From: Pseudomonas sp. R84
GTDB lineage: Bacteria; Pseudomonadota; Gammaproteobacteria; Pseudomonadales; Pseudomonadaceae
Assembly: GCF_009834515.1 (NCBI RefSeq)
Contig: NZ_CP019426.1
Location: 558,001-622,000, forward strand
Length of the DNA: 64,000 nt
Reading direction: 5' to 3'
The notes beneath the pieces were generated by a model. That model saw nothing but the letters and a program-made list of their open reading frames with translations. It was not told the origin of the DNA and did no database searches. Below, piece by piece: positions 43,690 to 55,056 of the stretch (position 1 is its first letter; each line of letters opens with the position of its first letter). Position numbers and translations under genes: made by a program.

Positions 43690-44861
43690 GGCAGCAACTG
43701 CTCCCAGGCGGGAACGCCCATCGGTGGTTTTGGCAGCGCCGGCAAAGGTTCGGCGGCTTGCGGCTGGATGCCGTCGCGCTCAAGAGAGGCGATCACGCGA
43801 TCGGCGAAGTCCGGCGCCAGCGCCAGTTTGGTCGGCCAGCCGACCAGCAAACGGCCCTGTTCGGCGAGGAAGGCGTTGTCCGGACGCGTGAGGCCGGTTT
43901 GCAGCGGTTCGGCACGGTCGACACGCAAGGTCGCCCATTGCGTGGTGCTGAGGTCGATCCACGGTAACAACTGCGCAATCTCTTTCTGCGCGGTGGCGAT
44001 CTGCTCGGCTGGCTCGCGGTGCACGCCTTCGCTTTCGGCGATGTCGCCGCCCATGTACCAGACCCACTGGCCGTCAGCGGCCGGGTGCGTGGTCACGGTG
44101 ATGCGCGGTTTGGTGCCGCCACCCAGGCAGTGGGCGTATAGCGGTTTCAGCCCCGGCCCTTTGGCGATGATCATGTGCAGCGGGCGGCGTTGCATGGCCG
44201 GCTGAGTCAGGCCAAGGTCTTCGAGCAGTTGGGCCGTACCAGCGCCGGCGCTGAGGACAATACGCTGTGCGTGAATCTCGCGACCGTCGACTCTCAAGCC
44301 GACCAGTACACCCGCTTCCAGCAGTGGCTCGATGGTTTGCCCGGCGAGCAGGCCATCGCCGGCCAGATCGGCCAGACGCTGAATCAGGCTCGGCACGTCG
44401 ACCACCAGTTCGGCGAGGCGATAGACTTTGCCCTTGAAGCGTTTGTCTTGCAGGGCCGGCGGCAGTTGCTCGCCCTTGACCTGATCGACGCGGCCGCGCA
44501 CGGCTTTGCTGGCGAAGAAACTGGTGAGGTTGCCGGCCAGAGTGCCCGGCGACCACAAATAGTGAGCTTCGGACAGCAGGCGCACACCGGAAAGATCCAG
44601 TTCGCCATTGCCGGCCAGCGCTTCACGCCAGCGCCGCGGCATGTCGGCGATGGCTTCCGAAGCGCCGGTCAGGGCACCGTGCAGCGCGTACTTGGCGCCG
44701 CCGTGGATGATGCCCTGGGACTTCACGCTCTGCCCGCCGCCGAGACTGGCACTTTCCACCAGTACGGTCGAAAAACCCTGGCGGCGCAGACGCGCGTTCA
44801 ACCAGAGGCCGGCGACACCAGCGCCGACAATCAGAACGTCGGTGGAAATAACGGATGGCAT
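43686..44861 (-). CDS. FAD-dependent oxidoreductase (DAO family)
   Basis: A 391-residue flavoprotein with an N-terminal dinucleotide fold, VLIVGAGVAGLWLNARLRRQG (about 8-28), and the DAO/glycine oxidase layout. RIVLSAGAGTAQLLEDLGL (about 215-233) marks the second FAD segment. LLVGWPTKLALAPDFAD near the C-terminus closes the domain. It resembles GlpD/DadA-like dehydrogenases but the substrate cannot be assigned. It is the first gene of the minus-strand operon, with the AKR and the unknown protein downstream, as in P. aeruginosa PA4991-4993. Confidence 0.88.
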   Translation of the reverse strand: MPSVISTDVLIVGAGVAGLWLNARLRRQGFSTVLVESASLGGGQSVKSQGIIHGGAKYALHGALTGASEAIADMPRRWREALAGNGELDLSGVRLLSEAHYLWSPGTLAGNLTSFFASKAVRGRVDQVKGEQLPPALQDKRFKGKVYRLAELVVDVPSLIQRLADLAGDGLLAGQTIEPLLEAGVLVGLRVDGREIHAQRIVLSAGAGTAQLLEDLGLTQPAMQRRPLHMIIAKGPGLKPLYAHCLGGGTKPRITVTTHPAADGQWVWYMGGDIAESEGVHREPAEQIATAQKEIAQLLPWIDLSTTQWATLRVDRAEPLQTGLTRPDNAFLAEQGRLLVGWPTKLALAPDFADRVIASLERDGIQPQAAEPLPALPKPPMGVPAWEQLLP

Positions 44862-44950
44862 GCAGCGACCTCAGTGTTCAAGACGAGGGCGCAGTATACA
44901 GACTCGGGAAAGGGGCGGATTTGTCGATGATCAACACGTGGAATACAAAA

Positions 44951-45044
44951 CCTGTAGGAGTGAGCCTGCTCGCGATAACGGTCTTTCATTCAACAGTTAT
45001 GTTGTCTGATACATAGCTATCGCGAGCAGGCTCACTCCTACAGG
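44951..45044. repeat. REPIN (GAGCCTGCTCGCGATAGC type), copy 3
   Basis: Inverted arms CCTGTAGGAGTGAGCCTGCT.. (44951 onward) and its complement ending at 45044 are separated by about 35 bp. It lies between the FAD oxidoreductase promoter and the end of the SMR gene. Confidence 0.85.
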
Positions 45045-45058
45045 GGATGTGGTTGGAT

Positions 45059-45391
45059 TTAGTGGCCGGCGGTCTTGGAGAACAGCTGGATCACGACGAC
45101 GCCGAGCACGATCAACGCCATCCCCAGCATCGCCGGGATATCCAGTTTCTGCCCGTAGATGAACAGCGCCGCTACGCTGACCATGACAATGCCCATGCCC
45201 GCCCAGACCGCGTAGGCCACGCCGACCGGTACGGTACGCACCACCAGCGTCAGCATCCAGAACGCAATCGCGTAGCCGACGATGACCAGCACCAATGGCA
45301 GCGGCGTACTCAAGCCTTTGACCGCTTTCATCGAAACGGTGGCGATCACTTCGGCGCAGATGGCAATGGCCAGGTAGGCGTAGGCGTTCAT
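45059..45391 (-). CDS. Small multidrug resistance (SMR) family transporter
   Basis: A 110-residue protein with four membrane segments and the SMR signature: AICAEVIATVSMKAV (about 8-22, with the essential membrane Glu), VGVAYAVWAGMGIV (about 56-69) and IVLGVVVIQLFS at the end. The ATG at the complement of 45389-45391 has TTGAGGA upstream; the longer frame starting at 45433 lacks this. It exports quaternary ammonium or guanidinium-type cations by proton exchange. The divergent LysR gene 109 bp away may regulate it. Confidence 0.93.
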   Translation of the reverse strand: MNAYAYLAIAICAEVIATVSMKAVKGLSTPLPLVLVIVGYAIAFWMLTLVVRTVPVGVAYAVWAGMGIVMVSVAALFIYGQKLDIPAMLGMALIVLGVVVIQLFSKTAGH

Positions 45392-45500
45392 GTTCAAATC
45401 CTCAATGTGAAACGTTGCTTGCTGAGGCGGCATTCTAGTGATTCGCCAGATGGGGTAAAGTCATTACCTATCTGTTACAGAGATGGGTCGGTGAGTCAGC

Positions 45501-46397
45501 ATGCAGTGGAATCTGGATCAACTTCGGGTGTTTGTCGACGTCGCCGAGCACCGCTCGTTTTCCGCCGTGGCGCGCCAGCAGCGCAAAGCGCAGTCGGCGA
45601 TCAGCAGTGCGATTGCCATGCTCGAAGATGACTTGGGCGTCAGCCTGTTCGAGCGTAGCAGTGGCCGTCAGCCAACGCTCACCGAAGCGGGCGAAGCTTT
45701 GCTCGAAGAAGCGCGGGAAGTTCTGCGTCAATGTGAACGCCTTAATGGCCGGGCGATGGCAATGATGCGGGGACAGGAAGCACAGTTGCGCGTGGCGCAA
45801 GACGAGGCGATGCCCTATCAGGCGCTGGTGGAAAGTTTCGGTGAACTGGCCGAGCAGTTCCCCAGCCTGGAAGTGCAACTGACCAGCGCCGCTCAAGGTG
45901 AGGTTGCACGCAAACTGGTCGAGCGCCGCGCCGATCTTGGCCTGTTGTTCTATCACGATGAAATCCCCGAAGCGCTGGAGCGCCGCGTGCTCGGCAGCGT
46001 GGAGATGGTCACGGTCTGCGGGATCAATCATCCGTTGGCGGCACAGTCCTACGTGACCTGCCAGCAACTGGCGCAGCACCGGCAATTGCTGATGTCGACG
46101 CAAACCAGCGTTTATCCCGGCAACGAGCCGGCCAGCCCACAGGTGTGGCGCGCCGACAGTTTCTACGTCATGTCCGAATGGCTGGTGCGCGATCTCGGCT
46201 GGGCCTGGTTGCCGCGCCATGTGGTGCAGTACTCGGCGTATCAGGGCTTGATGGTCGAACTCGACAGCGAATGGACGCCACCGGCGCTGGTGGTGGAACT
46301 GGTCTGGCGCCGCGACGAACCCCTCGGCCCGGCCGCGCGCTGGCTGGCCGAACGTTTTGCCGTGCACTTGCGCGCGATCGGCGACAAAAGTCGATAA
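45501..46397 (+). CDS. LysR family transcriptional regulator
   Basis: A 298-residue regulator. The N-terminal winged helix-turn-helix is MQWNLDQLRVFVDVAEHRSFSAVARQQRKAQSAISSAI with LEDDLGVSLFERSSGRQPTLT (about 1-65). The remaining ~230 residues form the periplasmic-binding-like effector domain. It is divergent from the SMR transporter gene, the usual arrangement for a LysR target; that is inference. waaA begins 11 bp after its stop. Confidence 0.93.
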   Translation: MQWNLDQLRVFVDVAEHRSFSAVARQQRKAQSAISSAIAMLEDDLGVSLFERSSGRQPTLTEAGEALLEEAREVLRQCERLNGRAMAMMRGQEAQLRVAQDEAMPYQALVESFGELAEQFPSLEVQLTSAAQGEVARKLVERRADLGLLFYHDEIPEALERRVLGSVEMVTVCGINHPLAAQSYVTCQQLAQHRQLLMSTQTSVYPGNEPASPQVWRADSFYVMSEWLVRDLGWAWLPRHVVQYSAYQGLMVELDSEWTPPALVVELVWRRDEPLGPAARWLAERFAVHLRAIGDKSR

Positions 46398-46408
46398 ACT
46401 CCGCCGCC

Positions 46409-47683
46409 ATGAATAGAACTCTCTACACCGCGCTGTTTTACCTGGGGCTGCCATTGGTGGCGATTCGGCTGTGGCTGCGCGCACGCAAGGCGCCGGCGTA
46501 TGCCAAGCGGATCGGCGAACGCTTCTCCTACGGCATGCCGAAACTGCAACCCGGCGGCATCTGGGTGCACGCGGTGTCGGTGGGCGAAAGCATTGCTGCG
46601 GCACCGATGATCCGCGCCTTGCTGCAACGTTATCCGACGCTTCCGATCACCGTGACCTGCATGACCCCGACCGGATCGGAGCGGATTCAGGCGCTGTTCG
46701 CCAACGAGCCGCGCATCCAGCATTGCTATCTGCCCTACGATTTGCCGTGTGCGGCGGCGCGCTTTCTTGATCGCGCTCAGCCCAAGCTTGCGGTGATCAT
46801 GGAAACCGAACTGTGGCCCAATCACATTCACCAGTGCGCCAAGCGCGGGATTCCGGTGGCGCTGGCCAATGGACGTTTGTCCGAGCGTTCGGCACGCGGC
46901 TATGGCCGCTTCAGCAAACTGACCGAGCCGATGCTCGCCGAAATGAGTCTGTTCGCTGTACAGACCGAAACCGAAGCCCAGCGCTTCCGTGATCTGGGCG
47001 CGCGTGCGGAGACAGTCGAAGTCACCGGTTCGATCAAGTTCGACCTGACCATCGACCCGCAACTGTTGCAACGCGCCGTCGAACTGCGCGGGCAGTGGCA
47101 GGCGCTGGAGCGCCCAGTGTGGATCGCCGCCAGCACCCACGAAGGCGAGGACGAAGTGGTGCTCGATGCCCACCGCCGCTTGTTGGCCAATCACCCGGAT
47201 GCGCTGCTGATCCTGGTGCCGCGGCATCCGGAACGCTTCAACTCAGTGTTCGAGTTGTGCCAGCGCGAAGGCTTTGCCACGGTGCGGCGTTCGACTGCCG
47301 CCAATGTCGATGCGCAGACGTCGGTGCTGCTCGGCGACACCATGGGTGAATTGCTGTTTCTTTATGCACTGGCAGACAGCGCGTTTGTTGGCGGCAGTCT
47401 GGTGCCTAACGGCGGGCACAACCTGCTGGAGCCGGCAGCACTGGCCAAACCGGTGATCAGCGGCCCGCACCTGTTCAACTTCCTCGACATCGCCGCGCAA
47501 TTGCGCGAAGCCGGAGCGTTGGCCGAAGTCGATGATGCCGAAGGGCTGGCGGTGGAAGTACAGCGCCTGTTTGAACTGCCGCGTGATGCGCAGCGCATGG
47601 CGGAGGCCGGGCTGGCGGTGATGCGCCGCAATCAGGGCGCGTTGCAGCGTTTGCTCGATGGTTTGGGCAGATTGATCAAGTAA
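46409..47683 (+). CDS. waaA: Kdo transferase WaaA
   Basis: A 424-residue inner-membrane-anchored GT30 enzyme that adds Kdo residues to lipid IVA. The ATG at 46409 gives MNRTLYTALFYLGLPLVAIRL, the N-terminal membrane anchor. IWVHAVSVGESIAAAPMI (about 50-67, with the catalytic Glu) and TGSIKFDL, VWIAASTHEGEDE and LVPRHPERF are family motifs, as is the C-terminal GGHNLLEPAALAKPVI. Length equals E. coli WaaA. A bidirectional repeat follows. Confidence 0.97.
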   Translation: MNRTLYTALFYLGLPLVAIRLWLRARKAPAYAKRIGERFSYGMPKLQPGGIWVHAVSVGESIAAAPMIRALLQRYPTLPITVTCMTPTGSERIQALFANEPRIQHCYLPYDLPCAAARFLDRAQPKLAVIMETELWPNHIHQCAKRGIPVALANGRLSERSARGYGRFSKLTEPMLAEMSLFAVQTETEAQRFRDLGARAETVEVTGSIKFDLTIDPQLLQRAVELRGQWQALERPVWIAASTHEGEDEVVLDAHRRLLANHPDALLILVPRHPERFNSVFELCQREGFATVRRSTAANVDAQTSVLLGDTMGELLFLYALADSAFVGGSLVPNGGHNLLEPAALAKPVISGPHLFNFLDIAAQLREAGALAEVDDAEGLAVEVQRLFELPRDAQRMAEAGLAVMRRNQGALQRLLDGLGRLIK

Positions 47684-47685
47684 AG

Positions 47686-47764
47686 CAAAAAGATCGCAGC
47701 GTGCCGCAGCTCCTACAGGGAAACGTATTCCGATGTAGGAGCTGCCGAAGGCTGCGATCTTTTG
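47686..47764. repeat. AAAGATCGCAGC inverted repeat, copy 3 (probable bidirectional terminator)
   Basis: The AAAAAGATCGCAGC arm at 47686-47699 pairs with GCTGCGATCTTTT ending at 47764, and the inner CAGCTCCTAC/GTAGGAGCTG also pairs. It sits between the convergent waaA and tolC stops, like copy 1 between rlmJ and msrA. Confidence 0.78.
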
Positions 47765-47774
47765 TTTTTAAGGC

Positions 47775-49208
47775 TTAAGGCCGGGCCTTGAGCTGCGCCT
47801 CGGCCGCCTTGGCCAGATCCGGTGGCAGGAAGTCCTTGTCCGGGTTGTAGTCAGCCTTCAAATACCGCCGCAGATCTTCCAGATCCCCCGGGTTCAACGT
47901 CCCCGCCGCCTGCTTCAAGCGCAGGTTGTCGAGGATGTAGTCGTAGCGGGTGTTGTTGTAGTTGCGCACCGAGGTGTACAGCTGACGCTGCGCATCGAGC
48001 ACGTCAACGATGTTGCGCGTGCCGACCTGATAACCGATTTCCGTGGCTTCCACAGCGCTCTGGTTGGAGATGATCGACTGGCGGCGCGCCTGCACTTGCT
48101 CGACATCGGTGTTCACTGCGCGGTGCAGGTTGCGGGTGTTCTCGACGATTTGCCGACGCAGCGATTCGCGCTGTTGTTCGCTCTGATTCAGTTGCTCATA
48201 CGACTGGCGCACTTGCGAGCTGGTCAGTCCGCCGCTGTAGATCGGGATATTCAGTTGCAGGCCGACCGTGCTCTGTTCGACGTTGCCACCGTAGGGCGCA
48301 CCGAACGAGTTCGGGTTGGCGAAACCGAGGGCGTCGTTGTCGCCTTTCTCGTATTTCGCTACCGCGTCGAGGGTCGGCAAGTGGCCGGCCTTGCGTTGCT
48401 TGAGCGTTTGCTCGGCAGAGCTGACCGCGTAGTTGCTGGCGAGCAGATTGAGGTTCTGCCGCGCCGCCGTGTCGACCCAGGATTTCGCATCGTTCGGCGC
48501 CGGCGGCAGGATCGGCAACGTGTGGACGATGCCCTGAATCGAATTGTACTGACGGTTGGTCAGGGTGATCAGCGCTTCGAACGCATCATCGACCTGACGC
48601 TGCGCAACGATACGGTTAGCCCGGGCGGTGTCGTAACTGGCTTGCGATTGCAGCACGTCGGTCTTGTCCGAAAGGCCGACATCGAAACGTTCGTTGGACT
48701 GGTCGAGCTGGCGCTTGAACGCCGCTTCTTCCGCCTTGGTCGAGGCGAGGTTGTCCTGACTGCGCAGCACGTTGAAATAGCTTTCGGCCGATTGCAGGAT
48801 CAGGTTCTGTTCGGTCGCCGACAGTTGCAGCGCGGCTTGCTCGTTGACGTCTTTCGCGGCCTGGTACTGGAACCAGCGATCGGCGCGGAACAATGGTTGG
48901 GCCAGAGTCGCCTGATACGAGTGAGCGCTGCGATTGGCGGTGGCCGAAGGCTGATCGATCGACGTACGCACATTGGCCACTTCGGCGCCGCCCGACAGGT
49001 TTGGCAGCAGCCCGGCGCGGGCCTGCGGCACCACTTCTTTCTGTGCGCCGTACTGAGCGCGGGCGGCGGCCAGATCGGCGTTGTTGTCGACAGCTTCCTG
49101 GTAGACGCTGACCAGATCGGTTTTGGTCGACAAGGGCGCTTCTGCTGCCCAGGCCATTGCGTTGGACGCACAAGACACGGCAACAGCCAGTGAGAGTTTG
49201 CGCAGCAT
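47775..49208 (-). CDS. tolC: TolC family outer-membrane channel
   Basis: A 477-residue outer-membrane efflux protein. The signal peptide MLRKLSLAVAVSCASNAMAWA is cleaved after AMAWA. Two structural repeats follow: one has AVDNNADLAAARAQYGAQKE and YQATLAQPLFR, the other has NLNLLASNYAVSSAEQTLKQRKAG and VGLQLNIPIYSGGLTSSQV. YQVGTRNIVDVLDAQRQLY is strongly conserved. It works with inner-membrane pumps or type I secretion systems; no partner pump gene is adjacent. By position it matches P. aeruginosa PA4974. Confidence 0.94.
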   Translation of the reverse strand: MLRKLSLAVAVSCASNAMAWAAEAPLSTKTDLVSVYQEAVDNNADLAAARAQYGAQKEVVPQARAGLLPNLSGGAEVANVRTSIDQPSATANRSAHSYQATLAQPLFRADRWFQYQAAKDVNEQAALQLSATEQNLILQSAESYFNVLRSQDNLASTKAEEAAFKRQLDQSNERFDVGLSDKTDVLQSQASYDTARANRIVAQRQVDDAFEALITLTNRQYNSIQGIVHTLPILPPAPNDAKSWVDTAARQNLNLLASNYAVSSAEQTLKQRKAGHLPTLDAVAKYEKGDNDALGFANPNSFGAPYGGNVEQSTVGLQLNIPIYSGGLTSSQVRQSYEQLNQSEQQRESLRRQIVENTRNLHRAVNTDVEQVQARRQSIISNQSAVEATEIGYQVGTRNIVDVLDAQRQLYTSVRNYNNTRYDYILDNLRLKQAAGTLNPGDLEDLRRYLKADYNPDKDFLPPDLAKAAEAQLKARP

Positions 49209-49418
49209 GAGGCGATCCCTAGCATTAATATTATGGAAGTAATCCGGGCGCCAACGTTAAGGCGCAGGCCCCGCAGCGTCAAGGCGTGGCGGGGCAAAGC
49301 GAGTGTAGTTGTGCATTTGCCTCACAACAATCGGCCAAGCCCCTGTATTTATGCCATTCATCATGGTGTTTGCTGCGGTGTTGGCGTTCTTTGCCGGTTG
49401 TGTCTAGACTGGCCGGGT

Positions 49419-51556
<2,138 letters not shown>

Positions 51557-51560
51557 GCGG

Positions 51561-51631
51561 CAAGCTGCAAGCTGCAAGATATAAGCACATGCGAAACCTG
51601 CTTTTTCTTGCAGCTTGTGGCTTGCAACTTG
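51561..51631. repeat. Inverted repeat of CAAGCTGCAAG units after thiC
   Basis: CAAGCTGCAAGCTGCAAG at 51561-51578 pairs with CTTGCAGCTTG at 51607-51617 and more loosely with the following CTTGCAACTTG. It is located directly between thiC and cytX and may attenuate read-through. Confidence 0.6.
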
Positions 51632-51660
51632 TAGCTATCACTCCTGTGAGATCAGCACCC

Positions 51661-52953
51661 TTGAGCATTCAACCCAGCACCTATTCTCCCGACCTCGCCG
51701 TGCCCGCTGACAAGCGTGTGTTCGGCGGTCGCGATCTGTTTTCCCTGTGGTTCTCCCTCGGCATCGGCCTGATGGTTCTGCAGACCGGCGCATTGCTCGC
51801 GCCAGGTCTGGGCCTGTCCGGTTCGCTGCTGGCAATCTTCCTCGGCACGCTGGTGGGCGTGCTGCTCCTGGCCGCCGTTGGCGTGATCGGCAGTGACACC
51901 GGCCTGTCGTCGATGGCTGCGCTGAAGCTCAGCCTCGGCAGCAAAGGCGCGAGCCTGCCGGCGCTGCTTAATCTGCTGCAACTGATCGGTTGGGGCTCGT
52001 TCGAAATCATCGTCATGCGCGACGCCGCCAGCCAGCTCGGTACCCGCGCGTTCAGCGAAGGCTCGCTGTGGTCGAACCCGGTGTTGTGGACGCTGTTTTT
52101 CGGTGCGCTGGCCACCTTGCTCGCGGTGAGCGGGCCGCTGACCTTTGTGCGGCAGATTCTGCGCAAGTGGGGCATCTGGCTGCTGCTGGCGGCGTGCCTC
52201 TGGCTGACCTGGAACCTGTTCGCCAAAGCCGATCTGGCCGATCTCTGGTCGCGTGCCGGTGACGGTTCGCTGCCGTTCGCCGTGGGCTTCGACATTGCCA
52301 TCGCAATGCCGCTGTCGTGGCTGCCGCTGATCGCCGACTACTCGCGTTTCGGCAAACGCGCAAAGAATGTTTTCGGCGGTACTGCCGTCGGTTTCTTCAT
52401 CGGCAACTTCTGGCTGATGAGCCTCGGCGTCGCCTACACCCTGGCCTTCGCGCCAAGCGGTGAAGTCAATGCGCTGCTGCTGGCACTGGCCGGCGCCGGT
52501 TTGGGCATTCCGCTGTTGCTGATTCTGCTGGATGAGTCGGAAAACGCTTTCGCCGATATTCATTCGGCGGCGGTGTCCAGCGGGATTCTGTTGCGCCTGA
52601 AAGTCGAGCATCTGGCCTTGGCCATCGGCGTGATCTGCACGCTGATCGCCCTGCTGGCGCCGTTGGCGCAGTACCAGAATTTCCTGCTGTTGATCGGTTC
52701 GGTGTTTGCGCCGCTGTTCGGCGTGGTGCTGGTGGATCACTTCATCCTGCGCAAGCGCAGCGCTCAGGTCGCGTCAGCCGCATTGCGCTGGCCGGCGTTG
52801 TTGGCGTGGCTGGGTGGCGTGAGCACCTACCATTTGCTGGCGAATCTGTATCCGGATGTCGGCGCAACCCTGCCGGCGCTGGTGCTGGCAGGGCTGTTAC
52901 AGCTAGTGCTCGGTCGGGCCTTCAGTTACGGCCGGGAAACAGCTCAGGCTTGA
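51661..52953 (+). CDS. cytX: CytX-type hydroxymethylpyrimidine transporter (NCS1 family)
   Basis: A 430-residue permease with about 12 membrane segments, of the NCS1/CodB type. The visible core is ADKRVFGGRDLFSLWFSLGIGLMVLQTGALL (two parts, about 15-45) and SWLPLIADYSRFGKRAKNVFGGT (about 219-241). Its place after the TPP-regulated thiC fits CytX, a transporter of thiamine pyrimidine precursor. The start is uncertain: TTG 51661 (LSIQPSTYSPDLAVPADKR) is preferred, with GTG 51646 possible; upstream sequence belongs to the inverted repeat. Its 3' end overlaps the convergent lipoprotein gene by 32 bp. Confidence 0.88.
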   Translation: MSIQPSTYSPDLAVPADKRVFGGRDLFSLWFSLGIGLMVLQTGALLAPGLGLSGSLLAIFLGTLVGVLLLAAVGVIGSDTGLSSMAALKLSLGSKGASLPALLNLLQLIGWGSFEIIVMRDAASQLGTRAFSEGSLWSNPVLWTLFFGALATLLAVSGPLTFVRQILRKWGIWLLLAACLWLTWNLFAKADLADLWSRAGDGSLPFAVGFDIAIAMPLSWLPLIADYSRFGKRAKNVFGGTAVGFFIGNFWLMSLGVAYTLAFAPSGEVNALLLALAGAGLGIPLLLILLDESENAFADIHSAAVSSGILLRLKVEHLALAIGVICTLIALLAPLAQYQNFLLLIGSVFAPLFGVVLVDHFILRKRSAQVASAALRWPALLAWLGGVSTYHLLANLYPDVGATLPALVLAGLLQLVLGRAFSYGRETAQA

Positions 52954-53668
52954 GAATGCCGTTCAGACGCGGATAGGGAATCTTCAGTTCGACGTGGCCC
53001 AGCGCGTAAGGCGCAATAGTGGTCACGTCGTACTTGAGGATCACGCCGCCATAGGTCAGCGCCACGTTCGCGGTTTTCACGAACGGCCAGTTCGCCACGA
53101 ACTCCGGCTCCTGATCGAGCTTGGTGCTGATCAGCCAGCTATTGTGCGCGACCTGCGCCGCCTTCCAGAACGCCTCTTCCTGACCCGGCACAAGCATGTC
53201 GGACAGGTTCAGCACTTTGTGCTGCTGGCGCGAATAGTTGATGAAGCCGCGACCCGGGGTGCCATGCGCGCCGCCGGTGTCGAGGTAGCTCGACAACTCG
53301 ATGATCACCAAGCCGTCATGCTGCTCACGTACTTTCGCTTGCAGGTAGCTGCTGTTGCGCGGGCCGGCGCTGGCCAGAAACTGATCGCGGTAGGCCGCCA
53401 GGGTCGGCGCTACCGGGGCGTTTTTCTCGGTGCGGGTCATTTGCAGCAGACGTTTTTCGATGATGCCATCCAGTGCAGGTTCGGCCGGGAAGCGCAGGGT
53501 GTCGATGTTCACCAGTGGGCAGTCCGGGTTGGAACAGCCGGGTTTCAGGGTTTCCGATGCATCGCGGGTGGTTTCCAGCGGCGTGCGGTAGTTGGGCTGG
53601 AACAGGCTGGCGCACGCGCCCAGAGTCAGGGCAATGGCGGCCACGGAGGCAATTTTGAAAAGCGACAT
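52922..53668 (-). CDS. DUF3298/RsiV-like lipoprotein
   Basis: A 248-residue lipoprotein. The ATG at the complement of 53666-53668 follows AAGGACG and gives MSLFKIASVAAIALTLGACAS with lipobox LGAC. The mature protein has IIELSSYLDTGGAHGTPGRG (about 135-155) and NLSDMLVPGQEEAFW, typical of the DUF3298/RsiV domain, whose members are extracytoplasmic sensors or lysozyme-binding anti-sigma factors. No sigma factor is adjacent, so no regulatory role is inferred. Its end overlaps cytX. Confidence 0.85.
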   Translation of the reverse strand: MSLFKIASVAAIALTLGACASLFQPNYRTPLETTRDASETLKPGCSNPDCPLVNIDTLRFPAEPALDGIIEKRLLQMTRTEKNAPVAPTLAAYRDQFLASAGPRNSSYLQAKVREQHDGLVIIELSSYLDTGGAHGTPGRGFINYSRQQHKVLNLSDMLVPGQEEAFWKAAQVAHNSWLISTKLDQEPEFVANWPFVKTANVALTYGGVILKYDVTTIAPYALGHVELKIPYPRLNGILKPELFPGRN

Positions 53669-53896
53669 GGGCGTCCTTTCGAAAGCAGGGGAAGGCAAAA
53701 AGATATCCGCTTCGACTCTCGCAGAAGCAGTCAGTTCGCCACTAAGCTAATTAGAGTGGGTTTCGCCTCCACCGTCCATCCCGCTGACGGTAAAGGGGCT
53801 GCATCAAACCGTTCGGGCGCGTTAGGATGGCGCGAAGTCGAGGTTGCCAGTAACAACCAGCAATCTCGTAATGGATCTGCAGTAAAGAGGATGCTC

Positions 53897-54514
53897 ATGA
53901 CTGATTTTGCCAACGCCATTCCGACCGCTGTCGATATCGTGCGGCGCGAAAAATGCTACGAGGGCTTTTACAAGCTCGACCGTGTTCACCTGCGCCATGA
54001 ATTGTTCGCCGGTGGCATGAGCCGCGAAATCAACCGTGAAATCTTTGTCCGTCACGATGCCGTGTGCATGCTGCCGTACGACCCGCAGCGCGATGAAGTG
54101 GTGCTGATCGAGCAGTTCCGCATCGGCGCCATGGGCAAGACCGACAATCCATGGCTGGTCGAGCTGGTCGCTGGTCTGATCGACAAGGATGAACAACCGG
54201 AAGAAGTTGCTCACCGCGAGGCGCAGGAGGAAGCTGGGCTGGACATCAAGGCCTTGTGGCCGATGACCAAATATTTCCCGTCGCCGGGCGGCAGCAACGA
54301 GTTCGTGCATTTGTATCTGGGGCGTTGCAGCACTGACGGCGTTGGCGGCCTGCATGGCCTGGAAGAAGAGGCAGAAGATATCCGCGTCACGGTCTGGGCC
54401 TTTGAAGATGCCTTGCAGGCCGTCCGTGATGGACGCATTGCCAACGCGGCGAGCATCATCGCCTTGCAATGGCTGGCGCTGAACCGCGCCGAAGTGAGGG
54501 GGTTATGGTCGTAA
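53897..54514 (+). CDS. nudF: ADP-ribose pyrophosphatase NudF
   Basis: A 205-residue Nudix hydrolase cleaving ADP-ribose to AMP and ribose 5-phosphate. The Nudix box is perfect: G-LIDKD-E-QPEEVAH-REAQEEAGL (about 95-117). The ATG at 53897 is chosen over the ATG at 53891 because the AGAGG ends at 53890, giving proper spacing only to the later start. It is first in a run with the DUF1249 gene (overlap 10 bp) and cpdA, the same order as nudF-yqiB-cpdA-yqiA-parE in E. coli. Confidence 0.95.
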   Translation: MTDFANAIPTAVDIVRREKCYEGFYKLDRVHLRHELFAGGMSREINREIFVRHDAVCMLPYDPQRDEVVLIEQFRIGAMGKTDNPWLVELVAGLIDKDEQPEEVAHREAQEEAGLDIKALWPMTKYFPSPGGSNEFVHLYLGRCSTDGVGGLHGLEEEAEDIRVTVWAFEDALQAVRDGRIANAASIIALQWLALNRAEVRGLWS

Positions 54515-54957
54515 ACAAGCTGCGCGATCGTTATCGAGTCGACCTCGTGGGGCTACAAGCCGCCTGCGAGGCCAACTACGCGCGCCTGATGCGACTGCTG
54601 CCGGACATGCGCAGCGAGCCCGAGGCGCGGCGCATCGCCGTGACCCAGGGCGAGCAGATGCTTGGCGTGCTTGCCCTCGAAGTGCTGCAAACCTGTCCCT
54701 ACACCACCACGCTGCAGGTGCGCCAGGAACACAGCCTGCCATGGCTGCCGGTGCCGCAACTGGAAGTGCAGGTCTATCACGACGCACGCATGGCCGAAGT
54801 GGTCAGCGCCGAACATGCACGACGCTTTCGCGGCATCTATCCTTATCCGAATGCGGCGATGCATCAGCCGGATGAAAAGGCTCAGCTCAATCTGTTCCTG
54901 GGGGAATGGCTGAGTCATTGCCTGGCGTTGGGGCACGAGTATGAAGTCGTACGCTAG
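54505..54957 (+). CDS. DUF1249 family protein (YqiB-like)
   Basis: A 150-residue soluble protein of the YqiB/DUF1249 family, function unknown. The ATG at 54505 follows a GAGGGGG stretch and overlaps the nudF stop by 10 bp. Family features are DLVGLQAACEANYARLMRLLPDM, LPWLPVPQLEVQVYHDARMAEV and YPYPNAAMHQPDEKAQLNLFLGEWL. Membership rests on these segments and on the conserved position between nudF and cpdA. Confidence 0.9.
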   Translation: MVVNKLRDRYRVDLVGLQAACEANYARLMRLLPDMRSEPEARRIAVTQGEQMLGVLALEVLQTCPYTTTLQVRQEHSLPWLPVPQLEVQVYHDARMAEVVSAEHARRFRGIYPYPNAAMHQPDEKAQLNLFLGEWLSHCLALGHEYEVVR

Positions 54958-55056
54958 TTGTGAACTGTGTCCGGTTCGGCGGTTTCCTCTTTCTGTCATC
55001 CCCCAGCATAATTGCGGCACTTGATCGATTCCGTGCTTTTGCCTTGGGAGAGCGCC

